This document shows, one piece after another, positions 48,200 to 60,621 of a stretch of 64,000 nucleotides of DNA. Source of the stretch: Sipunculus nudus (Eukaryota; Annelida; Sipuncula; Golfingiida; Sipunculidae); the NCBI GenBank assembly GCA_026874595.1, contig CM049316.1:15627839-15691838 (forward strand), in the 5' to 3' direction. How positions within the stretch are numbered: position 1 is the stretch's first letter; each line of letters starts with the position of its first letter. The notes under the pieces were generated by a model, which saw only the letters and a list, made by a program, of their open reading frames with translations, was not told the DNA's origin and did not search any database. The translations under genes were made by a program, and so were the position numbers.

Positions 48200-49060
48200 T
48201 AGAAAGCAGCAAACGTAGGTAATTCAGATAAATTGAAAGATGGTTTTTATTTGTATATTTACAATAACAACTATCTGCAAAATATATCCATTATTACAGA
48301 ACAATAAGCTGGTTATGCTAATGGGAACAATCGAACTGTGTAATACAACCACTGCATTTAACTTGTACTTAAACTACAAGAAGATCAGCAACATTCCTAA
48401 AAAAGGCGGTTGGTAAGTATTTGCGTCTGCTGTTCATTCATCTTTCAATTACTTTTCTCTTTATACAGTAGGCTTCATAAAAGACCAGTTAGTTCAATAA
48501 TTCCTGAGACCATTTGTATAATGAATTACCCTGATATAATTAATGTGCTTAAGTAACTGAATTTACGCTGAGATCGTCGGCCGATGCTGAGGTATCAAAT
48601 TGTTAATGTTTAGATGGGCAATAAACATAGCCTTTTCATGCTGCTGAGTTCATCTAATATCACTTGGGTTTCAGCCGACATCTGAACTTCTATATGAGGT
48701 GACATTTTTTTCTTAAATAAGTAGTGCTCTGAATAAGTCTAGCATTGTTGATACATAAGATAAAACTTATTGTATAGTTAAGGTTTTCTTGCGTGTGTTG
48801 GATTGTTAAATCGCACAATTTCCCCAGAAGATTACTTATTTTCTGCCACCTGTAAATCCAGTTCACAAATCCATATTTCACAATAAAATGCAATGTAACA
48901 GTGTACAGTGTACCTGTACCCTTGTCTTTTTTTAAAATGTGACTGATGTACTCGGCCTCTGTCTCGTTGACATGTTTATCAATTTCCTTAAATGAATGAC
49001 TTGGTCAGACTTAATTGCAATGAACCATCCTTTGATATATTTCTTTATTGTACTTTAATC
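48200..49060. other. No gene recognised after the LRR relic
   Basis: A stretch near 48295-48415 reads LYLNYKKISNIPKKGG in one frame and could be a last trace of the LRR relic. Otherwise AT-rich and featureless. Confidence 0.3.
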
Positions 49061-49069
49061 GTTATAGTG

Positions 49070-49500
49070 ACCTTGACCTTGACCTTTGACCCTGTGACCA
49101 CAAACTCAACAGGGCTCTTTAGCCGTAGTTGGGTGAGCCAAATGTGCAAGAAAAAGGTTTTGGTCAAACGCTTAGGCTTTAAATGGGTACACGAGCTTTT
49201 TCAAGAAGTGGTTTCCTGTGGCCTTGACCTTTGACCCCATGACCAAAAAATCAAAATTGGTTCTTTCTCTGAAGAGGGGTGAGCCATATATGTAATATAA
49301 TAGGTTTTTGTATCAAACGGTTTGGCTTAAAATGGGTCCACAAGCTTTTTCAAAAGTGGGTTCTGTGGCCTTGACCTTTGGTCCTGTGACCTGCAAAATC
49401 AATAAGGCTATTCATATGAGGGTGGGCGCGCATTATGTGCATGAAGAAAGGTTTTGGTCAAACGGTTTAGCTTAAAATGGGTCCACAGGCCAATCCAGGA
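49070..49500 (+). repeat. ~147-bp tandem repeat rich in TGACCTTTGACC
   Basis: Three units with GACCTTGACCTTTGACC near 49069-49092, 49221-49235 and 49367-49381. Each unit also has GGTTTTGGTCAAACG and a conserved AAATGGGTCCACAAGC block. It is the same family as 32340-32780 in opposite orientation. The array ends in GGACAGACGGACACATGGAC, a short-period motif common next to such repeats. Confidence 0.85.
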
Positions 49501-49530
49501 GGGACGAACAAACGGACAGACGGACACATG

Positions 49531-49669
49531 GACGGAGGCGTTAATATATCCCCTCCTGCAACTTCGCGGCGACGGGATAATAATTCTACATTGATCTGTT
49601 GAAATGCTTATTCCGGAGTTGGTACATTCCTATCATTCTTCGCTGTTCAATCATAAGCGATGCATATGA

Positions 49670-49716
<47 letters not shown>

Positions 49717-50260
49717 CGATGAAATGTAAAATATGCTGCAGGGACCATGATGATGAGGCGAATAAAAAATACAAATGCCGTGTAGCTATGAATTTAATTT
49801 CGATTCATTGCTTAATGTTTTTCTTAAGGAAATAGTGTGACAAGACAGAGCCAACAAGCAAATTCGTGAAATTAATGTCTCCCCGGAACGCACGGACGGA
49901 GGTGTTAATATATCCCCTCCTGCAACTTCGCGGCGACGGGATAATAATTCTTCATTGATCTGTTGAAATGCTTATTCAAGAGTTGCATGGTGAAGTCCTA
50001 TCATTCTTCGCTGTTCAATCATAAAGCGATGCATATGATGATGATGACGATGATGATATATATATATATATATATATATTTATTTTTCGATGAAATATGA
50101 AATATGCTGCAGGGACCATGATGATGAGGCGAATAAAAAATACAAATGCCGTGTAGCTATGAATTTAATTTCGATTCATTGCTTAATGTTTTTCTTAAGG
50201 AAATAGTGTGACACGATAGAGCCAACAAGCAAATTCGTGAAATTAATGTTCCCCGCTTTG
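49531..50260. repeat. 364-bp tandem duplication with (TA)n inside each unit
   Basis: Unit 1 starts GACGGAGGCGTTAATATATC (49531) and unit 2 GACGGAGGTGTTAATATATC (49895). Both contain CTGCAACTTCGCGGCGACGG, TTCTTCGCTGTTCAATCAT, a (TA)n tract (49676-49713; 50058-50079) and end near AAATTCGTGAAATTAATG. Unit 2 has an added (GAT)n run. This is probably a duplicated non-autonomous repeat. Confidence 0.85.
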
Positions 50261-52770
50261 GAATCTTGTTGTCTTTCATGCTTGATAAGCAATCAAAATT
50301 ATGACATGTGAAAAAAATCTTTAGGGCACATAAAAACTTAAACAGATCCACTATGACATGTGGAGACACCTGGAGGCGAACATAAAAACTAAAACACATT
50401 GAGAAATAGGACCAAAATTTTATAAATTTTATTTTTGAGCTGGAGAGAAATATTTTCAGATAGACACTCCAAAACCAATCCGAACCAAGTTATACATGAG
50501 AGCAATTTCTGACCAAAATTTGAATGAAATCGAATAAAATTAGAAAAGTTATCGCACGGAATCGAAAAACCTGACGGACGGACATACAGACAAACCTAAA
50601 TCAATGTCAAGTGCTAATGGACGTGCATGCCGTTATAGTCTTGTAACATACCACAAAACCTCATGTCTATATAAACTTGGTTAATAGAAAAGGGTTTGCT
50701 GCAAGGACATAGTTTCAGTATTGAAACGGGCCAGAAGATAATAACAATTTTTTTTAACTGCATTAATTTTAATTTTATTTCGTTTGAAGTAATTATTTTA
50801 TTGTCAAATTGCCGTTTCGTTTTCATACTCTGTCGTCAACGTTTCAACAAGGGGTGAATAAACCTTTATATCCGTTCAGCCAAATTATAGGATATGGAAT
50901 AAAAATGTGGTTTCGTCATCCTCAAACACTTTAAACACTGTCTACATTGCGAGTACAATGACCTAAGGTAATTAAGTGGCAGTGTATGAGGGAAAACATA
51001 TTAGGAATAGGAGACTGGATAAACAGACATAGTTACAACAGAAAAGAAAGAACACACTTATGTACACGTTATGGATGTCATTTTGTATGTTTTAACATGG
51101 ATCCTCATGATACGTATGGTATAAATATACAAAAACGTTTTAATCTAATCTTTTTTTATCACAGTAAAACAATATTTTATTTCATGTAACTTTAAGCTAT
51201 CTTTTGGCTATCAATATTTCATAATTATTTCTATTTGGCCAGTTGTTACTAAGTATCAGAGAATGCATTGCTACATGGTCTCTCTTATTCTAGTTTACAT
51301 CTGATTTTTGTATACACATCTTCAATTTTACGCTACAGCAACTCTGAGTCGGGAATAGCTTTTGTCAACCATTCGACGACAGTGTCATTTAGGAACTGGT
51401 CTATTGACCGGAAATGGAGTTTTGTTACAAAAGCTTTGACTTGATATTTCAACAAATTCCGTGGGGGGGGGGGGGGGGGGGGGGGCTTCATGAACACAGC
51501 AGATATCATTCAGATCATGGATCACTGGAGGAGTAACGCCTATATACACAAAATACTTGCAGGTCCCCATTGTTTTCCCTACAAATATATATTTACACTA
51601 TGGTCTCGCCCAAGCTGACCACGTAAAACTATGTGGGTGTTTTATCTATTTATTTTTCTTCTAGGGGAGGGGGGGGGGGTCTGAAAAATTAGGCCCGCCC
51701 TTGAAACCACTGATTGTATCATATTTTATTTTATCATACGAGATTGCCAAAAAAACAGTTGTGTGATACTTAATTATATTTTACTGAGAATTTCCCATAC
51801 TGAATTTTGCTCCCACCTGGCGCACACCTAATTGACGTGGAAGAGGGGTCCGGGTAACATTAAATTTGGCTGTTTATATTTACGTTTTTTAAAAATGTAG
51901 ACACCGTTTTGAACACTCTGCAACTGATTCAACAAATTAATTCGGCAGTATGTGGCAGTATATATTCGGCTAAATTCGAACAGACTTTCGGCCATTCGGT
52001 GATGTTAAACTTAAATTCCTGTGGTGTTTTATATTATCAGTGGAATCTATCCTAAAGTATAACTGCTTGCAGCTGTCAAGTCGACAATGTGTTTGGATAT
52101 GTCACATTTTAAAAAAAATTTTTTCGGATATTTAAATCAACAGTTCCACATGGATACATATATGGACGTAAAAGTTGAATGATTATACACCGTATGAAAG
52201 TTACAAAAATCGCAATATATTTTCTCTTAATTTTCAAAATTTACAAGTGCCGTAGTAGCCATGAAAATATAACGTGCCATAGTAGCCAGTAGCTTGAAAA
52301 GACAATATATGATAGGATATATTAATTATGCCAATGATATATACAGGAATTTATGTGCTGATGAAAATCCCTTATCCGATTAAAAGGTATATAAGTAACA
52401 CAAAAAGTCAAACTAAGACACAAAATGTTAAATAATTATTATAGAATATGTAATGTACTATAAAAATTCAGTTTAAAATCAGTATATTTAATATTAACGG
52501 CTACAACATACATACATACAGATAACAACATACCACTAGAAAACAAAAAATTATTAATAAGGATTAAGAGCTGTTTTGCTAAGATTAAACTGCATCATAC
52601 AATAATAACTAAAATGACAGGTAGAATCGCATACGTCAGAGGGTCAGAAGTGGCGATAATGTGATAATGTCAACGTCCCGGTTCGTGATACATTTTATGC
52701 AGATTCAGTGACTGTACATACAATGTAATGGAAAGAAGGGATTAAAGATCTGTATAGAGATTTAAGATGA
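50260..52770. other. Intergenic downstream of copy E; nothing recognised
   Basis: Contains GACGGACGGACATACAGAC at about 50573-50591, a G-run of more than 20 at 51463-51485 and another at 51668-51679. No exon candidates were seen. Confidence 0.4.
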
Positions 52771-53599
52771 TATCTCAATCAAAAACAACCACATCCAGAA
52801 CAGAAAACCACCGGCCGTCACGTTTCTCTAAAACAACCATGGCTCTACAAAGTAAGATAAAAAAATGACCAGAAATACAAATCATGACAGCCTAAACATA
52901 CCTTAATACAAGAAAATACACATATGTGACACATTTATAGTCTGAATACAAGAATTCTTGAACATAATTTTGAATCCTACAAACATATGGCAATGATATG
53001 GCGAAAAAAACCCAATACACTTCTAATTAAAGGTAAAATTTAACGAAAGTGTCTGAAATATTCTACTTGTAAATTAATATTTTTTCTTAGCGGATTGCTG
53101 AATTAATGTCAGGACAACTGTTGAACTAAAAGAGTAAATGGAGAACATCGTGATTTAAATCAATTCACTTCATCATCACACTTTGGTGCAGTGTTATCGT
53201 CGCTCTTCCATGGATTTAACAGTATTATTTGCATGATGTAGCTACTAGAATTTGTGGTATGTTAAACCTCACCGTGCCACCTTCTTCTTCTTTCCTTCCT
53301 TGTCACGACAGATTATGTGGTTATAAAGCGCTGCTTGTCGGTAATGAAAAACCGATCCACAATGTCTCCATATTTGTCCATCCCGCAGCGTAATTTTCTG
53401 CATAGCTTCTGTTTATGTCTGCAAAAGTAAAAAAAAAGACTTAAAAATATCACATTCATCACAAATATTCACGCTTTATTTTAAGATTTCAACTATAAGA
53501 GAGTTTAAGTCAATCTCGAATCACAACTGCAGCCTAACACTGAACTCGATATAAAATATACTTTTTTGTAGCAGCAAGAGAGACAGAAATATTACACTA

Positions 53600-53770
53600 A
53601 GAGAAAATGGTTCTTGAGGGTTCTCTGAAGAATCACAGGGTTGAGTAAAGAACTCTAGGGTGTTTTGAAGCATAACAGGGTTCTTAAAATAAAGGTGGGT
53701 TCTTTGGAATGATTTAGGGTTCTTTGAGATGAATGAGGGTTCTTTAGCATGTGGAAGTGCTTATTGTAAT
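53600..53770. repeat. Imperfect GGGTTCTTT minisatellite
   Basis: At least six irregularly spaced (G)AGGGTTCT units, e.g. near 53616, 53672, 53697, 53727 and 53745, separated by 18-30 bp. It lies in intron 2 of copy E. Confidence 0.65.
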
Positions 53771-54494
53771 CATGTAAAGCAGGGTGTGTTCTATAGAGGA
53801 AATTCTACAGCTTCACAAATTTGTTATTAAGCGCTCCCGAGAGCCAGAGTGTTCCTCAGAGATATATAAGGGTCTTTAGTTTTAAGGTTGAAATCATATA
53901 TTAAAATAGTTGTATTAATAATTATTACTGGGGTCTGAATACAGGTCTACAAGATATTATGATTGAGGGAATTTACGTGTTGTTAATTTAAATATGCACG
54001 CAGTCACAATTACCAGAAACTTTGTCTAGTAAAGTAATTCATAGCTAAATGATTATGTGTATTACAGATTATATGATAGTGTGTATATTTATGTGTAAAT
54101 ATATACTTTTCAGCATAGTGATCTAAATCTAAATCGATACTCTGACATATACTGACGTATGGTCCCACCAGTTGTGTGGCATGTTATTGATACTTTAAAA
54201 AAAAATATAGTTATTTCAAGTGAATGTATGAAATGCATTAAAATCCTTTTGGTCAATTAAATTTATTTAGAAATGAATGAAATCCACTTTGTGGTTTCCA
54301 GGAAAACGATGCAGCACAAAGGTAGGTACACACATATTCAGATGTATGGTGAGGTCGTGAAAATGAAACCTTGTCGAAACATTGGAAAAGTAAAAATCGT
54401 TAAAATCTAACCTCATGAACTTGAAGATGACCAAGGCATGCTGACGCAAAATGAGTCCGGCTGTGAAGCAACGATTCGGCTGATTACAGGGCAC

Positions 54495-54496
<2 letters not shown>

Positions 54497-54564
<68 letters not shown>
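54497..54564. repeat. (TA)n microsatellite at the exon 2 end of copy E
   Basis: About 34 TA units, starting some 25 bp past the degraded exon 2. It may have disrupted the splice donor. Confidence 0.95.
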
Positions 54565-54567
<3 letters not shown>

Positions 54568-56522
54568 AAACATAAATCTACTCGAGTAGCCAACATCTTG
54601 TTGTCCCTGAGCGTATCTGGTTGGTAGTACTCGGACGACAACACATCGAACCTCTGATGGTTAAAATCGTCACAGAATTCTGCGTTCAGTTTCAGGATTT
54701 GCTCCTCGATTTGTTCTCCTGTATTACAAAAGGAAATCAAACATGACATCAGTTGGAGGACATATGGAGTTCAAAAATACATATTTTGTTATAAATGTTG
54801 ATTTTGCATAAAAAATATTATAATGTTATATGTAGATATTTAAGTAGAGATTTGCAATGGACTCACAGTTGATAACCGGGCGTGCATAGATTAAACTACT
54901 TTAAAATAGGCAAGTAATAGAGGTAAGGAATGGAGACATATAGGCCTATTTGTTAGAAAGAGATGATTATTCAAAATATGCAAATTCGACAGTGTTTATT
55001 AAATATTCCGGAACATGTTACAACTATCGGAACCCAAGGCCCTTAAGATCACCATTAAAACATGTCTAAAAAGCCCAATGTCTATGTCTAAATAACCTAT
55101 GTCTATATCACCTATTACTACCAATAGTGATATTAAGACAAAAGGTACGAAACGACTGACGGAGGAATCTCAGCGCTCTGCAGTATAATTTATCCATTTC
55201 CAACCTACCGACGGAGTGGCACGAACCTATCTCTTGGCTGCCCATTAAATTGACCCAAGTGGTTCCGTCTCACACAGAACTAACTCGCCTTACGTTCCCA
55301 AAGCGCGTATAATAATTGTGTATCTTCCTTCTCCACTATTACCGTCGAGAAGGTCCGAGCGGTTTCCGAGCACTATCGTGTTATTGTTTATCATGAATAT
55401 TAATGAGCCGACCAATGAGAGCGTCGCCGATCTGCCTGAAGCTGCTCGGACCTTCTCGACGCTAAAGGTGGGGAAGACAGGTACGCGATGCACATCCTCG
55501 ATGTTTAAACTATACTTGTACGTCAATATAGTAATATGGAGCAGCGTTAGCCATTACAAAACAGCTTGTAAACATTTTTGATCCAAGACCAGCTCTTTGG
55601 ATGCAGCCCCTTGCTCGTAACAATATGACTGGTTCGTAGACCCACCTGCTGAGGATGAATATTAGTAAGACTTGTCCAGGTTAAAATGAAACCCACACAA
55701 TCACCTATCTGTGTAAAAACTTTAAATTTTATACAATCTAGCACACCCCTTCCTCTCACGAAGATGCATCCCCTAAAATAGTAATGCTGCAATATAATTT
55801 AAAATCATTATATATGAAAGAGGAACACCAATGAACACTTGATTTGTTCAAACGCTCTTAACAAAATATTTGCATTGTTGTGGTGGAACGTAGAGTATCT
55901 AACCCACAATCTCTAGCAGAATTCAGGGGTGTTACCAGTCTGTATCTGATTCACGTATAATGGGCTGAGCGAGCTGTAGCCCGGGCCTAATGAGCCGGAA
56001 GGACCTCGACCTTAAAAGACAAATACTTATCTATATCAAATCAACAAGGTTTTGCTCTATTTTTTACATCAAATAGGCCAGTAGTTCAGTAATCTTTCAC
56101 AGGAACAGAAACAACTGACTGGAGACTTCAAACAATTTCATATTATCGTACACTTCTCACGGGGTTTCTAACAAATTAAAACATTTAACCCCTACGCTCG
56201 CCGCTATTTAAGGTAATGCAGAAATCAAACCTGCTTCAGCCTTTTGTTTTACGAAGGTAACTAGGTAATTGTTAAACTCAACAATGCATCAATATCTTTT
56301 TAATGAAAAATTGAGATAAGTAAACAAATACTTTATCACGTCGGTTGGGTAAAATGGATCGCTTAAACTTTAACCTATATCAAGGATATAGGCATATATA
56401 TCAAATACTCAGGTCCAATGCAAGTTCTGTGGCATGTCATTGAATATAAGCCTTATAAAAGTGAAAGTCGGTTGCATATAAATTGATCAGATTTAACTAT
56501 ATTTCAAAACTTAACAAAAAAA

Positions 56523-56890
56523 TACTCACGGTCTGCCATTATACTGTCTATAAATGTATACTGATATTATCCAGTTTCCATATCCGGAGAGAAGCTGTTT
56601 TATACCAGCTAGCTGTACTGTTTGTAAACAACCCATCAATAGTCAGGCTCTTCACACTCTTATAAGCGCCTGATTTAAATGAAATGATGCGTTTAATAAA
56701 ATTAGGACAAAAACGCTGCCATTATTCTGTGTATAAATGTATACTCCATTATCCGGTGTTCATATCCGATGTGAGGCGGTTTTATACCAGCTAGCTGTAC
56801 CGTTTGTAAACAACCCTTACATGGTCAGGCTCTTCACACTCAAATAAGCGCCTGGTTTAAATTAAATTATGCGTTTAATAAAATAAGGAC
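56523..56890 (-). repeat. ~185-bp tandem duplication of copy E promoter and start exon
   Basis: The segment 56523-56703 (start exon, leader and promoter) is repeated at about 56712-56890. Shared anchors include TTTTATACCAGCTAGCTGTA, GTTTGTAAACAACCC, GTCAGGCTCTTCACACTC and ATGCGTTTAATAAAAT. The second copy keeps ATGGCAG but has lost the GTGAGT donor. Confidence 0.85.
56598..56604 (-). promoter_or_regulatory. TATA box of copy E
   Basis: The minus strand reads GGTATAAAAC, with TATAAAA 59-65 bp upstream of the start codon at 56539, leaving room for a leader of about 30 nt. The same box is kept in the duplicate at 56780-56786. Confidence 0.55.
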
Positions 56891-57785
56891 TAAACTCAAG
56901 CATCTTTATGCAAATTCCTCCCCGCGACTCTGTGATCCTTCATGAATTTTACTCAAGCGGCCTACCACCCATGTAAATCCCTAAGGAAGAATCGAAGGAT
57001 GTGCTCAGTGTGGCGTCATTTTTAAGGGTTATACATTAGGTAAATGTTTATTTTTACACTCGAGGAAAAGGTGTCTGTTTGCCAAATTTACCCCAAGGAA
57101 GGTGACAAATACCCTGAATTGTGAACATTACGCCAAGTTGCAATGGTCATTTGCATATTGCCTAATTGTAATATTTAAATTCGATTTAAGCCTCATAATT
57201 TTTATTTGGTTGAAAAATATAGTTTTTCTACATCGTTGTGCGCAAAATCTAAAAAAAGCTATCTTTTTCTTTTTTAACTCATGTATTTTTATCATGATTA
57301 TGTTGTATTTGTTTTTAAACGCAGGCCGAGAAAACTCCAGTTTAAATTCTTTGGACAAGTATCGGTTAGTAGGAACACAATGTGTAGAAAAAGTGTGTTT
57401 TTTCCGACAAAGGGTCTAACTTAAATAATTTAAAACGGGATGAAAGGTGTCAGGCCTTTAGGTGTTTTCCATATATTTGTGTGCCATTTGACGACCTCCC
57501 CCCCTCCCAACACACACACACACACTTGGACTCCTGTAACTGTCGATCAACTCTGAACCATGTATGGGGCGTCTTGATAGTTTATACAGATATGCATTGC
57601 ACAACACATCTCATGTGACATGGAAATATTGTTCATAAAGGTTGCTGCAATAATTACCACATTTATACGGACATGTCATTTATAATCTACTACAGGTCAA
57701 GCATTCAGTTCTACCATGGCTGCAATTTCACAGATCCATATTGTTTGTGCGGACAAATCAAGTACTTTTAGCGAGTGGATACAAT

Positions 57786-59250
57786 CACAAATTTATTTCA
57801 CTGTTGATATTAGAGATAGCATGAGATATTACAAAGACACGCGTTAATTGAGACCCGGGTGCAGTTGCTTTGCAGTATAGAATATACATGCAGCGGATTA
57901 TCTTTGAACTTGGAAAAGCAGAATCGATAAAAAATAATTCGATAACAATACTAATAATACAAGTTGTGTTTTTCTCTTTTCGATTAGGGCATTAGGCTTA
58001 TTCATCTGAAAATACTGACAGGTATCGTGAATTATGCGAATACGATAAAAAGAAATTACGGTTAATGCAAGTTTAATAAAGGTAAGTTCCCCTGGTGCAA
58101 TTGACATAAAATGAAGATTCATAGAACGCTAAAACTAATGAAACTATTTTATGTCATTTTTATAATTATATATATATATTATATATAAAATATTTTTTTC
58201 CATTTTCTCCACGTCAGGTCTCAGGTCCTTACAGCTCATTACTCTATTTTTGACGATCCCCCTTCATATATGCAGGCAATAAAATTAAAAACTTGTTTGT
58301 AAGATAAAAGATACGTGCATAATTAACTAGAAAAGCAACAATACCTTGTTTTGCTTTAATTTCCTGAAACAAATAAGAACGAAAAAAAAAGATGAAAAGA
58401 TAATAGCCTTAAATTTTTCGATGGTGACGGATGACGTCATATGAGAAGTGACTCTGTAATTTTAACATCCCGCAAGTGTCCATGCACAACATTGAAGGCT
58501 GAATTGCTCCATTTTCGAAAGACGTCATGGCAGACACAGAGGCGTATAATCACATAACTGTAAGCATCAATAAATAAATACATTCACGTTTCAATTTGCT
58601 GTACGAACAGTTAAGTAATTGTTCTTTCCTGTCTGCTCTTACAGTTCCCAAACTGAAGGAGATGAAATAAGATAAAGAAAAACCCAGAGAAGGAATGAAG
58701 TAGAGAATATAGTATATTATATGCTTTTTTGCAGTGCTCAAACCATCTGTTTCACTTTTACATTAGGCATCGCAAAGTACTGAATGAGTGGATAAGTAAT
58801 TTTTTTTAAATATGCAGTTCATCTCTTTTGTGCAGCTGCAAATGAAAAAGTTTAGACTGAAAAACCACTTTTATGCCTCTATGAGTAAATAAATGAAGCT
58901 TATCGATCATTCATATCAACGCAATATATTCCATGCGACTGGCTCTATAATTTACATATGATTTTTACACATTTTTCAGTTTCTATAAATAAATATATAT
59001 AATTTTCATATTCTCATTCATATTTGAATTTTAATATAAATATTATATCAAGTAATAAAATTATGAGATCTACGCATATTTAATTAAGTCAGAGGCCCCC
59101 AAATTTAGGTGGCACCATGGTGACTTACCAAAAATCCTATGGATTTTCATGAAACTCAATTAACATATTTACAAATAGAGTTTCTCACCTGAATTACATT
59201 TCATGAAAATTCCCGCATATTTAATGAGGTTAGAAGTCACAACGGGCGTA
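57786..59250 (+). repeat. Dispersed repeat copy 2; candidate solo LTR
   Basis: Similar over most of its length to the reverse complement of 185-1546. Examples are ACAAAGACACGC and AGTATAGAATATA near 57835-57890, and ATATTCCATGCGACTGGCTC near 58925. No pol or gag flanks it, so if the family is an LTR this is a solo LTR. Weak similarity may continue past 59250. The open frames at 57898-58122 and 58550-58741 are not credible genes. Confidence 0.6.
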
Positions 59251-60152
59251 CTTCTATTTATAGAAGCAGGTGCAACTTAAGGATCTCAAGAGCTGATTAG
59301 GTTTTGTTAGCACTTGGATCCTTTTCAAAATTATACTAATTCTTATTTATTTGCATTTTTAATGAATTTGGAAATCTTTACCAATTCATATACAGTGCAA
59401 GATTGAAAAAAACTATGTTTCAGATGTATCTTTCATTAAAATGGCCGGCATATCTCAAAGTTCTCCTTACCTGAACAGGTTAAGGTCGCAGGTTGATGGA
59501 TTGTGGGATTTATTTATGAATGTTTATACTTTAATGTCATTGAATTATATGCAACGCAGAATCTTTAAAAGTGTTACTAAAATCCATTTCTGATTAAAGA
59601 GGCTGGTCTATTTTATTGTTTTCCTGACTTGATTAGGTCAAAGTGCATTCTTAGTTTATTTTAAATTTTTCTACATATGGTATATTTGTCATGTTTCAGA
59701 CTCGATTTCAAGGCAAAGTACACATGTCTCACATAGTCACTTTCCGTATTGGTAGCAGATAAGGGTCTCTGATTAAACCTTCACAAAGTGGACCGTAATT
59801 GTTTTTGGTCAGTTCTGTGACTGTGAGTATAACAGTGGTTGGACACATTTCTAAAATTGATGTTTGTCGGGGTTCCAGTCCTCTGGACAATTTCTAGTTT
59901 CAAAAGTTTTTTTTTATAGTCGGATCTGGTTACTTAGTCAACAAACAGCTGAGTATCAGCTATCCTTGAGTACCAGGTACAGATTTTAATCCATGTTTTC
60001 CAGGAATAATACATTATCGGTAACTTTCCGTGTGACCGAAGCTGACAAAGACGTGATTTTGGGCGACAGCACGGAAGCAAGATTTAAGACACAATTAACT
60101 TACCGCAGGACACAGGCATGTGACCACCTAGTCTGCACAAGAACTTTCAGCT

Positions 60153-60213
60153 TAGTCTAGAACTGGACGCTGATGGGTGTTTGTGTGGTCCGTCAGCGTC
60201 AAGTTCTGGACTA
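60153..60213. other. Strong hairpin, 24-bp stem with 13-nt loop
   Basis: 60153-60176 pairs with 60190-60213: 23 of 24 positions pair, two of them G-U, with a single G/A mismatch at 60165/60201. The loop is GTGTTTGTGTGGT. Size and pairing resemble a short miRNA-type precursor, but a MITE core or other palindrome is equally possible. It lies about 340 bp past the 3' end of copy F. Confidence 0.5.
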
Positions 60214-60551
60214 CACTGAGAAAAAGACGGGCTTAGCATTTTAACAGGGTTCAGAGTTCATAGAGCAGAGAATTGGTAAAGCGACAGAAATACAGAATAA
60301 AATGTGGACTCAGATTATTTCAATTTGCATTTTATCTCTCTAACCTTATATTAATGAAGCTTCATTTTAAATCCTGCGTCATATTCGCAGATAAGCACAA
60401 CGCTTGTATACAACATACATTTGAATTTATCGCCTTTACGATCTTCGATGGGACCTGATCTCAGGGAGAGACTAAGTATAACAAAATTGCATAATTTATC
60501 AATTTATTTTAAACACACCGATTTGAAATTAAAAGAATGTCATTCCCGGAA

Positions 60552-60621
60552 TTACATAGGTATGGTGACATCAAGAATAGCGTACCAGTTGCCATCTCTT
60601 TTCTCAAAAACGACTCCGGCC
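60552..60621 (-). CDS. Copy F exon 4 (terminal)
   Basis: The acceptor TTTCAG precedes GGCCGGAGTC; encodes AGVVFEKRDGNWYAILDVTI and ends ATG TAA. It is 70 bp as in the other copies. Confidence 0.85.

Larger units (their letters stand above)
52775..56539 (-). pseudogene. SnoaL-like family copy E, divergent, frameshifted
   Basis: Exon 1 (56530-56539) is ATGGCAGACC|GTGAGT. Exon 2 (about 54588-54718) encodes QILKLNAEFCDDFNHQRFDV and SSEYYQPDT, then degrades before a (TA)n tract where the donor should be. Exon 3 (53273-53418) is 146 instead of 151 bp: a 1-bp and a net 4-bp loss put it out of frame and into a stop. Exon 4 (52775-52844) is clean: AMVVLEKRDGRWFSVLDVVV then TGA. Copy E is the most divergent member and has its own TATA-type promoter. 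Sequencing error could explain some shifts, but three problems together favour a pseudogene. Confidence 0.7.

Noticed and set aside
56711-56722. Second start exon for copy E
   Set aside because: ATGGCA is kept in the duplicate but the GTGAGT donor is gone, so it cannot splice like the others.
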